Shown here: piece by piece, positions 11,948-21,768 of the stretch
Position numbering within the stretch: the first letter of the stretch is position 1
Layout of the letters: each line of letters opens with the position of its first letter
Source: Elioraea tepidiphila DSM 17972
GTDB lineage: Bacteria > Pseudomonadota > Alphaproteobacteria > Acetobacterales > Acetobacteraceae
Reading direction: 5' to 3'
Assembly (NCBI RefSeq): GCF_000378465.1
Contig: NZ_KB899912.1
Coordinates: 62,001-126,000 of the forward strand
DNA length: 64,000 bases
Made by a program: the position numbers and the translations under genes
The notes under the pieces: generated by a model
What the model was told of the DNA's origin: nothing
Databases searched by the model: none
Seen by the model: only the letters and a program-made list of their open reading frames with translations

Positions 11948-13333
11948 TCAGAACGGGCGGCGGCCGCCGCCCGGGAAGTTCATGCCGCCGGGCAGCAGCC
12001 CGGACAGGCCCTGCCGCAGCAGGCCCTTCTGGCCCATCTTCTGCACGCGCTTCATCATGGTCGTCATGTCATCGAACTGTTTCAGCAGGCGATTGACATC
12101 CTCGACCCGCGTGCCGGAGCCCGCGGCGATCCGTTTCTTGCGCGAGGCCTTGATGATGTCGGGGCGGCGACGCTCGGCCTTCGTCATGCTGTCGATGATC
12201 GCGATCTGGCGCTTGATCACCTTGTCGTCGAGCTTCGCCTCGGCCATCTGCGCCTTGATCTTGCCGACACCTGGCAGCATGCCGAGCAGGCCCTGAAGGC
12301 TGCCCATCCTCGAGATCTGGCCGAGCTGCTTGCGGAAATCCTCGAGGTCGAAACTGCCCTTCTGGATCTTGGCCGCGAGCTTCTCGGCATCCTCGGCCTC
12401 GATCGTCGCGGCCGCCTTCTCGACCAGCGACACCACATCGCCCATGCCGAGGATGCGGCCCGCCACGCGGTCGGGGTGGAAGTCCTCCAGCGCATCGAGC
12501 TTCTCGCCGACACCGACCAGGCGGATCGGCGCGCCGGTGATCGCGCGCATGGAGAGGGCGGCACCGCCGCGCGCATCGCCGTCCATCCGCGTCATGACGA
12601 TCCCGGTGACGCCCACCTTCTCGTGGAACGCCCTGGCGATCGTCACCGCGTCCTGGCCGGTCATGGCATCGACGACCAGCAGCTTCTCGTGCGGGCGGGC
12701 GACGGATGCGACCTCGGCCACCTCGGCCATCAGGGTCTCGTCGATCGCGAGGCGGCCCGCGGTGTCGAGCACGAGCACGTCGAAGCCGCCGCGGCGGGCC
12801 TCGTCGAGAGCCCGCCGGGCGATCTCGACCGGGCGCTGGCCGGGCACGATCGGCAGCGAGATCACGCCGGCGCGGTCGGCGAGCGTGGCGAGCTGTTCCA
12901 TCGCCGCGGGGCGCTGGGTGTCGAGCGAGGCGAGCAGCACGCGCTTGCGGTCGCGGTCCTTGAGGCGGAGCGCGATCTTGCCGGCGGTGGTGGTCTTGCC
13001 CGAGCCCTGCAGCCCGAGCATCAGCACGATGACGGGGGGCGAGGCGGCGAGGTTCAGCCCGGGCGCGGCGGGCCCGAGCATCTCGACCAGCGCGTCATGG
13101 ACGATCTTGACGACCTGCTGGCCGGGGGTGACGGACTTCAGCACCGCCTCGCCGACGGCACCTTCGCGCACCTTGGCGATGAAGTCCTTGACGACGGGGA
13201 GTGCCACGTCGGCTTCGAGCAGGGCGATGCGGACCTCGCGGAGTGCCTCGGAGACGTCGGCTTCCGAGAGCGCGCCGCGGCGCTTCAGCCTGTCGAAGAT
13301 CCCCGTGAGTTTGCCCGAGAGGGCGTCGAACAT
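11948..13333 (-). CDS. ffh: Signal recognition particle GTPase Ffh
   Basis: SRP54 homologue that binds 4.5S RNA and nascent signal sequences. 461 residues in N-G-M order: helical N domain, P-loop GLQGSGKTTTAGKIA, G3 DTAGRLAID, the G4/G5 region around TRMDGDARGGAALS, and a methionine-rich M domain ending GGMNFPGGG. ATG 13333 (MFDALSGKLTGIFDRLK) matches the family start; an upstream ATG at 13480 would add 49 non-homologous residues. First gene of the run into rpsP-rimM-trmD-rplS. The 4.5S RNA gene is not recognised in this window. Confidence 0.96.
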   Translation of the reverse strand: MFDALSGKLTGIFDRLKRRGALSEADVSEALREVRIALLEADVALPVVKDFIAKVREGAVGEAVLKSVTPGQQVVKIVHDALVEMLGPAAPGLNLAASPPVIVLMLGLQGSGKTTTAGKIALRLKDRDRKRVLLASLDTQRPAAMEQLATLADRAGVISLPIVPGQRPVEIARRALDEARRGGFDVLVLDTAGRLAIDETLMAEVAEVASVARPHEKLLVVDAMTGQDAVTIARAFHEKVGVTGIVMTRMDGDARGGAALSMRAITGAPIRLVGVGEKLDALEDFHPDRVAGRILGMGDVVSLVEKAAATIEAEDAEKLAAKIQKGSFDLEDFRKQLGQISRMGSLQGLLGMLPGVGKIKAQMAEAKLDDKVIKRQIAIIDSMTKAERRRPDIIKASRKKRIAAGSGTRVEDVNRLLKQFDDMTTMMKRVQKMGQKGLLRQGLSGLLPGGMNFPGGGRRPF

Positions 13334-13658
13334 CGTCTGCTCCTCAGTGTTCCGGCGCCCCAAACGGATTTGCGCCGCTGCGCGAGCCTTCGCGGAGCGG
13401 CGGCGCCCCATGGGGGGCGGGTCAGGGTCCGGTGGGGCCGGAACGGGTTGGGTTGTGGGGGAAAGGGGCCGGCGCGTCAAGGGTAGCGGGGGGACCGGGG
13501 GGCCTATGGCGGCGTCCCCATCGCGCCTGCACGATGGGGTGCCCGGCCCCCCGGCGGGTGGGTGCGGGAGGGCGGAGCCCTTCCGCCATCAATTCATGGT
13601 CGCGAGACCAAAGACGGCGATATGTGAATCTCGAACGGAATAATCAGTCGCTTCAGGC
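13334..13658. other. Gene-free region between ffh and the IS element
   Basis: About 325 bp that must hold the ffh promoter on the minus strand. The part next to ffh is extremely G-rich. The last 80 bp before the IS (about 13580-13658) are noticeably richer in A+T, for example GGAATAATCAGTCG, which is atypical of this window and may be imported or remnant DNA. No gene is recognised. Confidence 0.45.
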
Positions 13659-14993
13659 ATCTGGACACCTCCGGAAACTGGGCTGGCGCTGCCGTGCGAG
13701 GCGTGATTCCGTCTGGCTGAGGCGGCAGCGAGCGAGGCGCGGATGTCCGGAGGTCAGCGGGGGGTCTGGGATGTGGAGGAGCGGCTTCGGGAGCTCTCCA
13801 CGCAGGGTGATCCGCTGGAGAAACTCGCGGCGACGGTGGATTTCGAGAAGTTCCGGGCCGAGTTGGACACCGCACTCGGCGCACGCGACCGCGGCAAGGG
13901 TGGCCGGCCTGCCTTCGATCCTGTGCTGAAGTTCCGCATGCTGGTGCTGCAGGCGATGCACGGGCTGTCGCTGGCGCAGGCGGAGTATCTGGTCGCCGAT
14001 CGGCTGCGCTGGATGCGGTTCTGCCGCCTCGGTCCGGGCGACGCGGTGCCGGACGCCAACACGCTGTGGGATTTCCGCGAGGCGCTGATCGCCGCCGGCG
14101 CGCTGGAGAGGCTGTTCGCCCGGCTCGACCGGGCGATCACCGAGGCGGGCTATCTGCCGATGGCCGGCCAGATCGTGGACGCGACGCTCGTTGCGGCGCC
14201 GCGCCAACGCAACACCGAGGCCGAGAAGGCGCGCATCAAGGCGGGCGAGAAGGCCCGCGACATCTGGCCCGACACGCCGGCCCGCGCGCGCCAGAAGGAC
14301 ACGGATGCGCGCTGGACGGTGAAGTTCAGCAAGGCCAGGCCGCGCGAGGATGGCATGCCGCAGCTGGGCCGAAGGCAACGCCCACAGGGCGGTACATTGC
14401 CGTCCCGCACTTCGGCTACAAATCGCACATCTCGATCGATCGCCGGCACGGGGTGATCCGACGCGGCAAGACCACCGATGCCGCGGCGCATGACGGGGCG
14501 CGGTTGCGCGAAGGGCTGATCGACCCGAACAACACCGCCGCCGACGTGTGGGGCGATACGGCCTATCGCTCGGCGGAGAACGAGCGGTATCTGCGGGGCA
14601 TCGGCAAGGTGAGCCGGATCCACCGCCGCAAGCCGCCGGGCCGGCCGATGCCGAGGCGCACTGCCCAAGCCAACGCCGCCAAGTCCGCGGTGCGCGCCCG
14701 TGTCGAGCATCCCTTCGCGCATCAGAAGAGGGTGATGGGGCTGGTGATCCGAACCATCGGCATCGCCCGGGCGCGCGCGACGGTTACCATCGCCAACATG
14801 GCCTACAACATGAAGCGATGGTGCTGGCTCGACAGGCACAACCTGCCCGCCTGAGCCTTTCGCAGGACGGAGCAGGCGCCGGCGGGCGGCCCAGCCAACC
14901 GGACATCGCCCATCTCGCGGCATCACCGCACCACTCACGCCGACCCAATCGCCAGCAACGCGCCTAAACACCGGTTATCGGAGGTGTCCAGAT
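13659..14993 (+). mobile_element. IS5-family insertion sequence, decayed
   Basis: A 1,335-bp element bounded by perfect 15-bp terminal inverted repeats, ATCTGGACACCTCCG at 13659-13673 and its reverse complement at 14979-14993, with weaker similarity continuing inward. It holds a single broken DDE transposase (13743-14854). No clear target-site duplication is seen immediately outside the repeats (AGGC on the left, ACCT on the right), which suggests an old or rearranged insertion. It is the only mobile element seen in the window. Confidence 0.85.
13743..14854 (+). pseudogene. IS5-family transposase, broken by frameshifts
   Basis: The N-terminal part (from ATG 13743) reads RGKGGRPAFDPVLKFRMLVL, then the first catalytic Asp in AGQIVDATLVAAP and KDTDARWTVKF. 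Homology then moves to another frame at IAVPHFGYKSHISIDRRHG, followed by the second Asp (WGDTAYRSAEN) and the Glu (RARVEHPFAHQKRVMG), ending at 14854. A short AEGNAHR stretch at 14368-14388 is in the third frame. Two small insertions, near 14364-14368 and 14388-14393, therefore explain the break. The DDE residues are intact but the protein is not made as one chain. No poly-A slippery site is present at the junction. Confidence 0.88.
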
Positions 14994-15065
14994 ACCTCCC
15001 CTGCGCGCCACAGAACCAACGTCGTGGCGCAGGCAATGGCAGAGGTCATTAGGGACCTGTCCGCC

Positions 15066-15139
15066 CCCCTACCCCCGCGTCAGCAGGAACAGCCCCTGCC
15101 CGGCGAACAGGGTCGCGAGCCGCCGGTTGCGCCGCCACG
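15066..15139 (-). repeat. 74-bp fossil copy of the metW 3' end
   Basis: Matches 16741-16814 at 72 of 74 positions in the same orientation, differing at one C/T and one G/T. In the intact locus this stretch encodes the last 22 or so codons and the TAG stop of metW on the minus strand. Here it is an orphan with no upstream metW reading frame. The two copies form a direct repeat flanking the chemoreceptor gene. Confidence 0.9.
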
Positions 15140-15206
15140 TTTACGAATCCTTGAGTCCGGTTCGGCAACGTGAAGGCACACCCCCGCACCGGAGACGTCC
15201 CCGTCC

Positions 15207-15355
15207 ATGGCCACCCTGCACCGTTTGCAGCACGCCGTCGCCACGCCCGAGATGGCCCTGAACGCCGCGTCGCGCACGGCGGAGCACGATGCGCTCGCGC
15301 GCTTCGTCGATGCGTTGGGCCGCGGTGACTTCACCGCGACCCGCCGCCCGGCCCG
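15207..15355 (+). pseudogene. Out-of-frame N-terminal piece of the chemoreceptor
   Basis: ATG 15207, 13 bases after GGAG, opens a frame reading MATLHRLQHAVATPEMALN and then [13 protein letters not shown]. The continuation expected of the same protein ([19 protein letters not shown]) appears in a different frame from about 15356 and runs into the 15422-16600 gene. In that second frame a TGA at 15326-15328 blocks any longer start. A one-base deletion between about 15331 and 15355 explains it. Confidence 0.7.
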
Positions 15356-15421
15356 GACCAGAAACCGCTCGCCGCCCTGGCAGGCGCCCTCGCGGCGGAG
15401 GCGGCAGCGCACGCCGCCGAG

Positions 15422-16600
15422 GTGGTCGACTGCGCGATGGTCGCCAACGAACTCGGCATCGTCGCCGCACGGCTCGTCGGCCCGGCGCGCGGCGTGAGCG
15501 AGAATGCCCAGGCGATGGCGGCAGCCACGCAGGAGATGGTGGCGACCGTCGGCAGCATCGACGTCTCGGCCAAGGCCGCGGCCGAGGCGTCGGGTGCGGC
15601 CGAGCAGGCGATGCGCGCGAGCGTCGAGCAGACCGAGGGGACGATCCGCGCCATCGAGGCGCTCGCCTCGCTGGTGCAGCGCAACAGCGCCGAGGTGCGC
15701 GAACTCGGCCGGGCATCGGAGGAGATCGGCGGGATCGTCAAGACGATCGAGACGATCGCGGCGCAGACGCGCCTGCTCGCCTTGAACGCCACCATCGAGG
15801 CCGCCCGCGCCGGCGAGGCCGGGCGCGGTTTCGCCGTCGTCGCCAACGAAGTGAAGACCCTGGCGCAGCAGACCGCGCAGGCGACCGAGGACATCCGCCG
15901 CCGCATCGACGGGCTGCTGGCCCGCGTCGGTGCGGTTGTCGAGGGAATGGCGCGCTGCGATGACCTCGCCCGCGACGGGCGTGAGCGGATGGAGCGCCTC
16001 GGCGCGGACGTGGCCGCCGCCGGCAGCCGGATCGACGCGGCAACGCGCAGCATCCGCGAGATCGCCGAGGCAGTCTCGCAGCAGTCACAGGCGACCAACG
16101 AGATCGCCGGCAGCATCGGCCGCGTCGCGGCGATGGCGAAGGAGACCTCGACGGCGGTGGACGGCATGGCGGATTCGTTCGATCAGCTCGACTCCGCGAT
16201 CGGCCGACAGCTCAAGCGCACAGCCGGTGCCGATTTCCCCGGCAAGATCATCATCCTCGCCAAGGCCGATCACGTGATGTGGAAGCGGCGGCTCATTGCG
16301 ATGGCGGCCGGGCGGGTGAAGCTGAAAGCCGAGGAGCTGGCCGATCACCGCTCCTGTCGCCTCGGCCGCTGGTACTATGGCGAGGGATCGTCCACGTTCC
16401 GCTGCGAGCCGGCGTTCCGCGAGCTCGAGGCGCCGCACGAGGCGGTGCACGAGCACGGCAAGGCGGCAGCACGCCTCTTCGCCCAGGGGCGCACCGAGGA
16501 GGCGCTCGCGGCGATCGCGCGCGTCGAGGCGGCCTCGGCCGAGGTGCTGCGCCTGCTCGACGCGCTGGGATCCCGCACGGGCGCTCGCAACGCGGCCTGA
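15422..16600 (+). CDS. Soluble methyl-accepting chemotaxis protein with C-terminal CZB zinc-binding domain (5'-truncated by a frameshift)
   Basis: Cytosolic chemoreceptor with no membrane segment. Coiled-coil signalling helices surround the conserved hairpin tip ([20 protein letters not shown], then [18 protein letters not shown]), which contacts CheA and CheW. The C-terminal 120 residues form a chemoreceptor zinc-binding domain: His in KADHVMWK, the CxLGxW signature in [14 protein letters not shown], and His residues in PHEAVHEHG. The usable starts are GTG 15422 or ATG 15437, because the upstream part is out of frame. No CheA, CheW or CheB is nearby. The gene lies between direct repeats of the metW tail, and its TGA stop is built into repeat copy B. 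Confidence 0.8.
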   Translation: MVDCAMVANELGIVAARLVGPARGVSENAQAMAAATQEMVATVGSIDVSAKAAAEASGAAEQAMRASVEQTEGTIRAIEALASLVQRNSAEVRELGRASEEIGGIVKTIETIAAQTRLLALNATIEAARAGEAGRGFAVVANEVKTLAQQTAQATEDIRRRIDGLLARVGAVVEGMARCDDLARDGRERMERLGADVAAAGSRIDAATRSIREIAEAVSQQSQATNEIAGSIGRVAAMAKETSTAVDGMADSFDQLDSAIGRQLKRTAGADFPGKIIILAKADHVMWKRRLIAMAAGRVKLKAEELADHRSCRLGRWYYGEGSSTFRCEPAFRELEAPHEAVHEHGKAAARLFAQGRTEEALAAIARVEAASAEVLRLLDALGSRTGARNAA

Positions 16601-16723
16601 TACCGTCCGGACAAGGTCTGACCTTTGTGCGGACGGTATCGCGCGCAGGGCTGGTGTGGCGGCTGCGCGCTGAAGGAACCTCATACCCGGCGCATGAAGG
16701 TGAAACCCTCGTGCGCCGGGTAT
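16599..16723 (+). repeat. Structured intergenic repeat, copy B
   Basis: Starts in the TGA stop of the chemoreceptor. Stem I is GATACCGTCCG/CGGACGGTATC (16599-16609 with 16630-16640), with a further ACAAGGT/ACCTTTGT pairing inside. Core stem II is GCGCGCAG/CTGCGCGC (16641-16648 with 16663-16670) with loop GGCTGGTGTGGCGG. Stem III has 12-bp perfect arms ATACCCGGCGCA/TGCGCCGGGTAT (16683-16694 with 16712-16723). It lies between the convergent chemoreceptor and metW genes. Confidence 0.88.
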
Positions 16724-16743
16724 CAGGGGAACGGGGCGCTCCC

Positions 16744-17391
16744 CTACCCCCGCGTCAGCAGGAACAGCCCCTGCTCGGCGAACAGGTTCGCGAGCCGCCG
16801 GTTGCGCCGCCACGGCGTCTTCCGCCCCGCCTCGTCCACGCCCAGCCAGCGCTCGACCCGGTAGCCGTCGGCCTCGCACAGCGCGAAGAAGTCGCTGATC
16901 GTGCAGAGATGGATGTTCGGCGTGTCGTACCAGGCGCGATCCAGCGCCTTGGTGCGCGGCATCCGCCCCGTCAGCAGCAGCCTCGCACGCACCTGCCAGT
17001 GGCCGAAATTCGGGAAGCTCACGATCGCGCGCCGCCCGATGCGCAGCATCTGCGCCAGCACCTCGCGCGGGCGTTCGGTCGCCTGCAGCGTGCGCGACAG
17101 GATCACGTAGTCGAACGCGGCGTCGGGGTAGAAGGCGAGGTCGGTGTCGGCATCCGCATGGATCACCGGCAGGCCGTGCGCGACCGCGGCGGTGACGAGC
17201 GCCATGTCGATCTCGATCCCGCGCCCGTCCACGTCCTTCTCGTGCACCAGGATGTCGAGCAGCGCGCCGTCGCCGCAGCCGATGTCGAGCACGCGCGCGC
17301 GCGGTTCCACCATCTCGGCGATCAGGCGCAAATCCAGCCGGTCGGAGAGCGGGCGGCCGGTGCGCGGCGCGGGGGCGAGACCTTCAGGCAT
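16744..17391 (-). CDS. metW: Methionine biosynthesis protein MetW (AdoMet-dependent methyltransferase fold)
   Basis: 215 residues. Class I methyltransferase motif I is VLDIGCGDGALLDIL, followed by the MetW-typical GRGIEID, then DYVILSRTLQATERP and SFPNFGHWQVR. In proteobacteria MetW is paired with MetX and is required for efficient homoserine acylation. ATG 17391 is chosen because homology begins at residues 10-15 and the longer frame crosses a large hairpin. It is downstream of metX on the same strand with a 204-bp gap holding two hairpins. Its last 22 codons are duplicated at 15066-15139. Confidence 0.93.
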   Translation of the reverse strand: MPEGLAPAPRTGRPLSDRLDLRLIAEMVEPRARVLDIGCGDGALLDILVHEKDVDGRGIEIDMALVTAAVAHGLPVIHADADTDLAFYPDAAFDYVILSRTLQATERPREVLAQMLRIGRRAIVSFPNFGHWQVRARLLLTGRMPRTKALDRAWYDTPNIHLCTISDFFALCEADGYRVERWLGVDEAGRKTPWRRNRRLANLFAEQGLFLLTRG

Positions 17392-17419
17392 GGACGTGTC
17401 GGGGAAGGCGACAAGCGGA

Positions 17420-17440
17420 GCCTTCCGCTCCGCGGAAGGC
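17420..17440. repeat. Perfect 9-bp-arm hairpin upstream of metW
   Basis: GCCTTCCGC (17420-17428) and GCGGAAGGC (17432-17440) around a three-base loop TCC. It sits 29 bases before the metW start, within the metX-metW leader. Confidence 0.6.
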
Positions 17441-17455
17441 GATGAATCCCCACGG

Positions 17456-17543
17456 CCATCTCCGTCCGGCGCTGTCAAGGCTGCGCCTGCGGCGCACCGC
17501 GCGCAGCGCGGCTGCGGCCTTGACAGCGCCGGACGGGGATGGC
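17456..17543. repeat. Long hairpin (27-bp arms) between metX and metW
   Basis: The arm at 17456-17482 begins GCCATCTCCGTCCGGCGC; the arm at 17517-17543 is its reverse complement at 26 of 27 positions, the exception being a G-T-type pair. The intervening 34 bases are GC-rich and partly self-complementary. It lies between two co-directional genes, so it may attenuate, process or stabilise the metX-metW transcript, or be a mobile palindrome. No match elsewhere in the window was noticed. Confidence 0.8.
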
Positions 17544-17595
17544 GCCCGGCCGCCAAGCGCTCGACGGGGTCGCGCGCGCACCACACATGCGCGCC

Positions 17596-18756
<1,161 letters not shown>

Positions 18757-18849
18757 GCGCGATCACTAGGCCCGCGGCGCCCCGGGCGCAATGCGCGCGG
18801 GCGCAGCCGCGCTTGCGTCCGGCCCCACTTCCGCTATGCCTCCTCCGCC

Positions 18850-19773
18850 ATGCCCGCCGACCCGCCGCCCGCAACCGACGCCGAGGCCGAGACCGATCCC
18901 GCCTGGCGCGCGCCCGACCGCCTGGCGGCGCTGCGCGCGGAGATCGATCGGGTGGACGGGCTGATCCATCAGCTGGTGATGCAGCGGGCCGAGGTGGTCG
19001 CCTCCCTGGCCGAGCTTCGGGTGAAGCGCGGCGCGCCGTTCCGCCCGGCGCGCGAGGCCGAGATCATGCGCCGGCTGCTCGCCAACCATCGCGGCCGCCT
19101 GCCCAAGCCCACCCTGGTCGGGATGTGGCGCGAGATGATCATGGGCATGACCCTGATCCAGGCGCCGTTCCCGGTCGCGGTCTGGAGCCCGGAGGCGGGC
19201 TCGGGGCATGTGGCGCTCGCGCGCGAGCATTTCGGCACCGCCGTGCCGCTGCGCTGGATGCGCACGACCGCCCAGGTGCTGCGCGCGGTCAGCGCCGGCG
19301 AGGCCGCGGTCGGCGTGCTGCCGCTGCCCCAGGACGACCCGAACGCCGAGGGCGCGCACGACCCGTGGTGGATCGCGCTCATGCGCGGCGACGGCTCTGG
19401 GCTGTCGGTGATCGCCCGCCTGCCCTTCGTCACGCTGCGCCCCGAGGGCGCGCCGCGCGCCCAGGCGCTCGTGGTCGGCGCGCTCGCCCCCGAGCCCTCG
19501 GGCGAGGACCGCTCGCTGGTTGCGTTCGAGGCCGCGCCCGAGCTCAGCCGCGCCCGGCTGTCCGACCTCGCCGCCGCCGCCGGGCTGAAGCCGCGCAGCC
19601 TGGTGCTGCATCGGTCCGAGCGCGGGCCGACCGCCTGCCTCGCCGAGGTGGACGGGCTGGTCGAGGCGCGCGACCCGCGCCTCGCCGCGCTCGCCGAGGT
19701 CGGGCTCGCCCGCCCGATCGTGATCGGCGGCTGGCCGGTGCCGCCGCCCGAATCCGCCTTCGCGCCGGAGTGA
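18850..19773 (+). CDS. Chorismate mutase with a degenerate prephenate-dehydratase-like C-terminal domain
   Basis: 307 residues. An AroQ-type helical chorismate mutase domain occupies roughly residues 25-105 ([38 protein letters not shown]), which converts chorismate to prephenate. The rest resembles the periplasmic-binding-like fold of prephenate dehydratase ([28 protein letters not shown]) but lacks the Thr-Arg-Phe catalytic motif, so it is probably not a dehydratase. ATG 18850 is divergent from metX with a 93-bp gap. Followed 5 bp later by hisC and then tyrC, a Phe/Tyr pathway run. Confidence 0.85.
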   Translation: MPADPPPATDAEAETDPAWRAPDRLAALRAEIDRVDGLIHQLVMQRAEVVASLAELRVKRGAPFRPAREAEIMRRLLANHRGRLPKPTLVGMWREMIMGMTLIQAPFPVAVWSPEAGSGHVALAREHFGTAVPLRWMRTTAQVLRAVSAGEAAVGVLPLPQDDPNAEGAHDPWWIALMRGDGSGLSVIARLPFVTLRPEGAPRAQALVVGALAPEPSGEDRSLVAFEAAPELSRARLSDLAAAAGLKPRSLVLHRSERGPTACLAEVDGLVEARDPRLAALAEVGLARPIVIGGWPVPPPESAFAPE

Positions 19774-19778
19774 TCGCC

Positions 19779-20888
19779 ATGCCGCCGCAACCGCGTCCGT
19801 CCATTCTCGAGATCGAGCCCTATGTCGGCGGCGAGTCGAAGGTCGCCGGCGCCAACCGGGTGATCAAGCTGTCGTCCAACGAAGGGGCGCTCGGGCCGTC
19901 CAAGCGCGCCATGGAGGCCTATCGCGCCGAGGCGGGCGAAATCCACCGCTACCCCGATGGCGGCGCGACCGCGCTGCGCGAGGCGATCGGCGCGGCGTTC
20001 AGGCTCGATCCGGCGCGCATCGTCTGCGGCGCGGGGTCGGATGATCTGCTGTGCCTGCTCGCCCAGGGCTATGGCGGACCGGGGACCGAGACGATCGTCA
20101 CGCGTCACGCCTTCGCCATGCACCCGCTCTATGCGCGCTACGCCGGCTCGACCGTGGTGACGGTCGAGGAGCGGAACCTGACTGCGGATGTGGACGCGAT
20201 CCTCGCCGCGGTCAGCCCGCGCACCACGCTCGTGTTCCTCGCCAACCCGAACAACCCGACCGGCACGCTGGTGCCCTGGAGCGAGATCGCCCGGCTGCGC
20301 GCGCGCCTGCCCGAGACCGTGCTGCTGGTGCTCGATCTCGCCTATGCCGAGTACCTGGACGACCCGCGCGGCACCGCCGTGGTCGATCTGGTGGAGGGCG
20401 GCGCGAACACGGTGATGACGCGCACCTTCAGCAAGATCTACGGGCTCGGCGGCTTGCGGCTCGGCTGGGCCTACGCGCCCGCCGCCGTGGTGGACGTGCT
20501 GAACCGCATCCGCAGCCCGTTCAACGCCTCGCGCCCGGCCCAGGCGGCCGCGATCGCGGCCTTGGCCGACACCGAGCACGTCGCCGCCTCGCGCGCGCAC
20601 AACCGGCGCTGGCGGGCCTGGCTCGCCCAGGCGCTGGAGAGCACCGGCGTGCCGGTGCGCGGCACGCACGGCAACTTCCTGCTCGCCGATTTCGGCGCGG
20701 TCGGGCGCAGCGCCGCCGAGGCCGACGCGCATTTCCGCGCGCGCGGCATCATCGTCCGCGGCATGACGGGCTACGGGCTTCCGGGCATGCTGCGCATCAC
20801 CATCGGCACGCAGGAGGAGATGGAGGCGGTGGCCGAGGGGACAGCCGAGTTCATGCAGCGCGCGGACCGCGCCACCGCGCATGTCTGA
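19779..20888 (+). CDS. hisC: Histidinol-phosphate / aromatic aminotransferase (class I/II, PLP)
   Basis: 369 residues, HisC-type fold I aminotransferase. It shows [12 protein letters not shown] near the start, [11 protein letters not shown], the catalytic Asp and Tyr in [13 protein letters not shown] and the PLP-binding Lys in [17 protein letters not shown]. Its position between chorismate mutase and prephenate dehydrogenase suggests it also serves as the aromatic transaminase; no other his gene is nearby. Its stop overlaps the tyrC start by 8 bp. Confidence 0.9.
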   Translation: MPPQPRPSILEIEPYVGGESKVAGANRVIKLSSNEGALGPSKRAMEAYRAEAGEIHRYPDGGATALREAIGAAFRLDPARIVCGAGSDDLLCLLAQGYGGPGTETIVTRHAFAMHPLYARYAGSTVVTVEERNLTADVDAILAAVSPRTTLVFLANPNNPTGTLVPWSEIARLRARLPETVLLVLDLAYAEYLDDPRGTAVVDLVEGGANTVMTRTFSKIYGLGGLRLGWAYAPAAVVDVLNRIRSPFNASRPAQAAAIAALADTEHVAASRAHNRRWRAWLAQALESTGVPVRGTHGNFLLADFGAVGRSAAEADAHFRARGIIVRGMTGYGLPGMLRITIGTQEEMEAVAEGTAEFMQRADRATAHV

Positions 20889-21768
20889 ACCGCTGTTCCG
20901 CCGGCTCGCGCTGATCGGCGTCGGGCTGATCGGCTCCTCGATCGCGCATGTGGCGCGCCGGCGCGGCGACATCGCGGCCGAGATCGTCGCGACCGCGCGG
21001 ACGGACGCGACGCGGGCGACGGTCGAACGGCTCGGCCTCGCCGACCGCGTGCTCGCCGATCCGGGCGCGACGGTCGAGGGTGCGGACTGCGTGATCCTCT
21101 GCACCCCCGTCGGCGCCTATGCCGATGTCGCCGCGGCGATCGCGCCGCATCTGGCGAAGGACGCGATCGTCACCGATGTCGGCTCGACCAAGCAGAGCGT
21201 GATCCGCGATGTCGGGCCGCTGGTGCCGGAGGGCGTGCATTTCGTGCCCGCGCATCCGATCGCGGGTACGGAACATTCCGGCCCGGAATCCGGCTTCGCC
21301 GAGCTGTTCGAGGGGCGCTTCTGCATCCTCACGCCGCCGCCTGGCACCGACGAGACGGCCGTGGACAAGGTCGCCGAGCTCTGGCGCCGCGCGGGCTCGA
21401 TGGTCGAGGTGATGGAACCCGGCCACCACGACCGCGTGATGGCGATCGTCAGCCACCTGCCGCATCTGATCGCCTTCACGATCTGCGGCACCGCCGACGA
21501 CCTGCAGGACCAGTCGATGAAGGACGTGCTGCGCTTCGCCGCCTCCGGCTTCCGCGACTTCACCCGCATCGCCGCCTCCGACCCGGTGATGTGGCGCGAC
21601 GTGTTCCTCAACAACCGCGAGGCGCTCCTGGAGATGACGCAGCGCTTCACCGAGGACATGACCGCGATGGCGCGCGCCGTGCGCTGGGGCGACGATGCCT
21701 ACATCATCGACAAGATCGAACGCGGCCGGCGCATCCGCCGCAGCCTGATCGCGCTGAAGCAGGCCTGA
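20881..21768 (+). CDS. tyrC: Prephenate/arogenate dehydrogenase
   Basis: 295 residues, TyrA-family oxidative decarboxylase making the tyrosine precursor. It has an N-terminal Rossmann motif [33 protein letters not shown], and the active-site His segment [18 protein letters not shown], then [10 protein letters not shown]. It is translationally coupled to hisC through an 8-bp overlap. Its stop is immediately followed by the stop of the convergent glycosyltransferase, with no room for an intergenic terminator. Confidence 0.93.
   Translation: MSEPLFRRLALIGVGLIGSSIAHVARRRGDIAAEIVATARTDATRATVERLGLADRVLADPGATVEGADCVILCTPVGAYADVAAAIAPHLAKDAIVTDVGSTKQSVIRDVGPLVPEGVHFVPAHPIAGTEHSGPESGFAELFEGRFCILTPPPGTDETAVDKVAELWRRAGSMVEVMEPGHHDRVMAIVSHLPHLIAFTICGTADDLQDQSMKDVLRFAASGFRDFTRIAASDPVMWRDVFLNNREALLEMTQRFTEDMTAMARAVRWGDDAYIIDKIERGRRIRRSLIALKQA

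Noticed and set aside
14361-14395. Programmed -1 frameshift in the IS5 transposase
   Set aside because: No slippery heptamer or downstream stem; homology requires passage through three frames.
13655-14997. IS target-site duplication
   Set aside because: Several possible IR boundaries were tried and no matching 3- or 4-bp flanks were found.
18757-18849. SAM-II or other SAM riboswitch upstream of metX
   Set aside because: The leader is 93 bp of G+C-rich sequence without the conserved A-rich pseudoknot elements.
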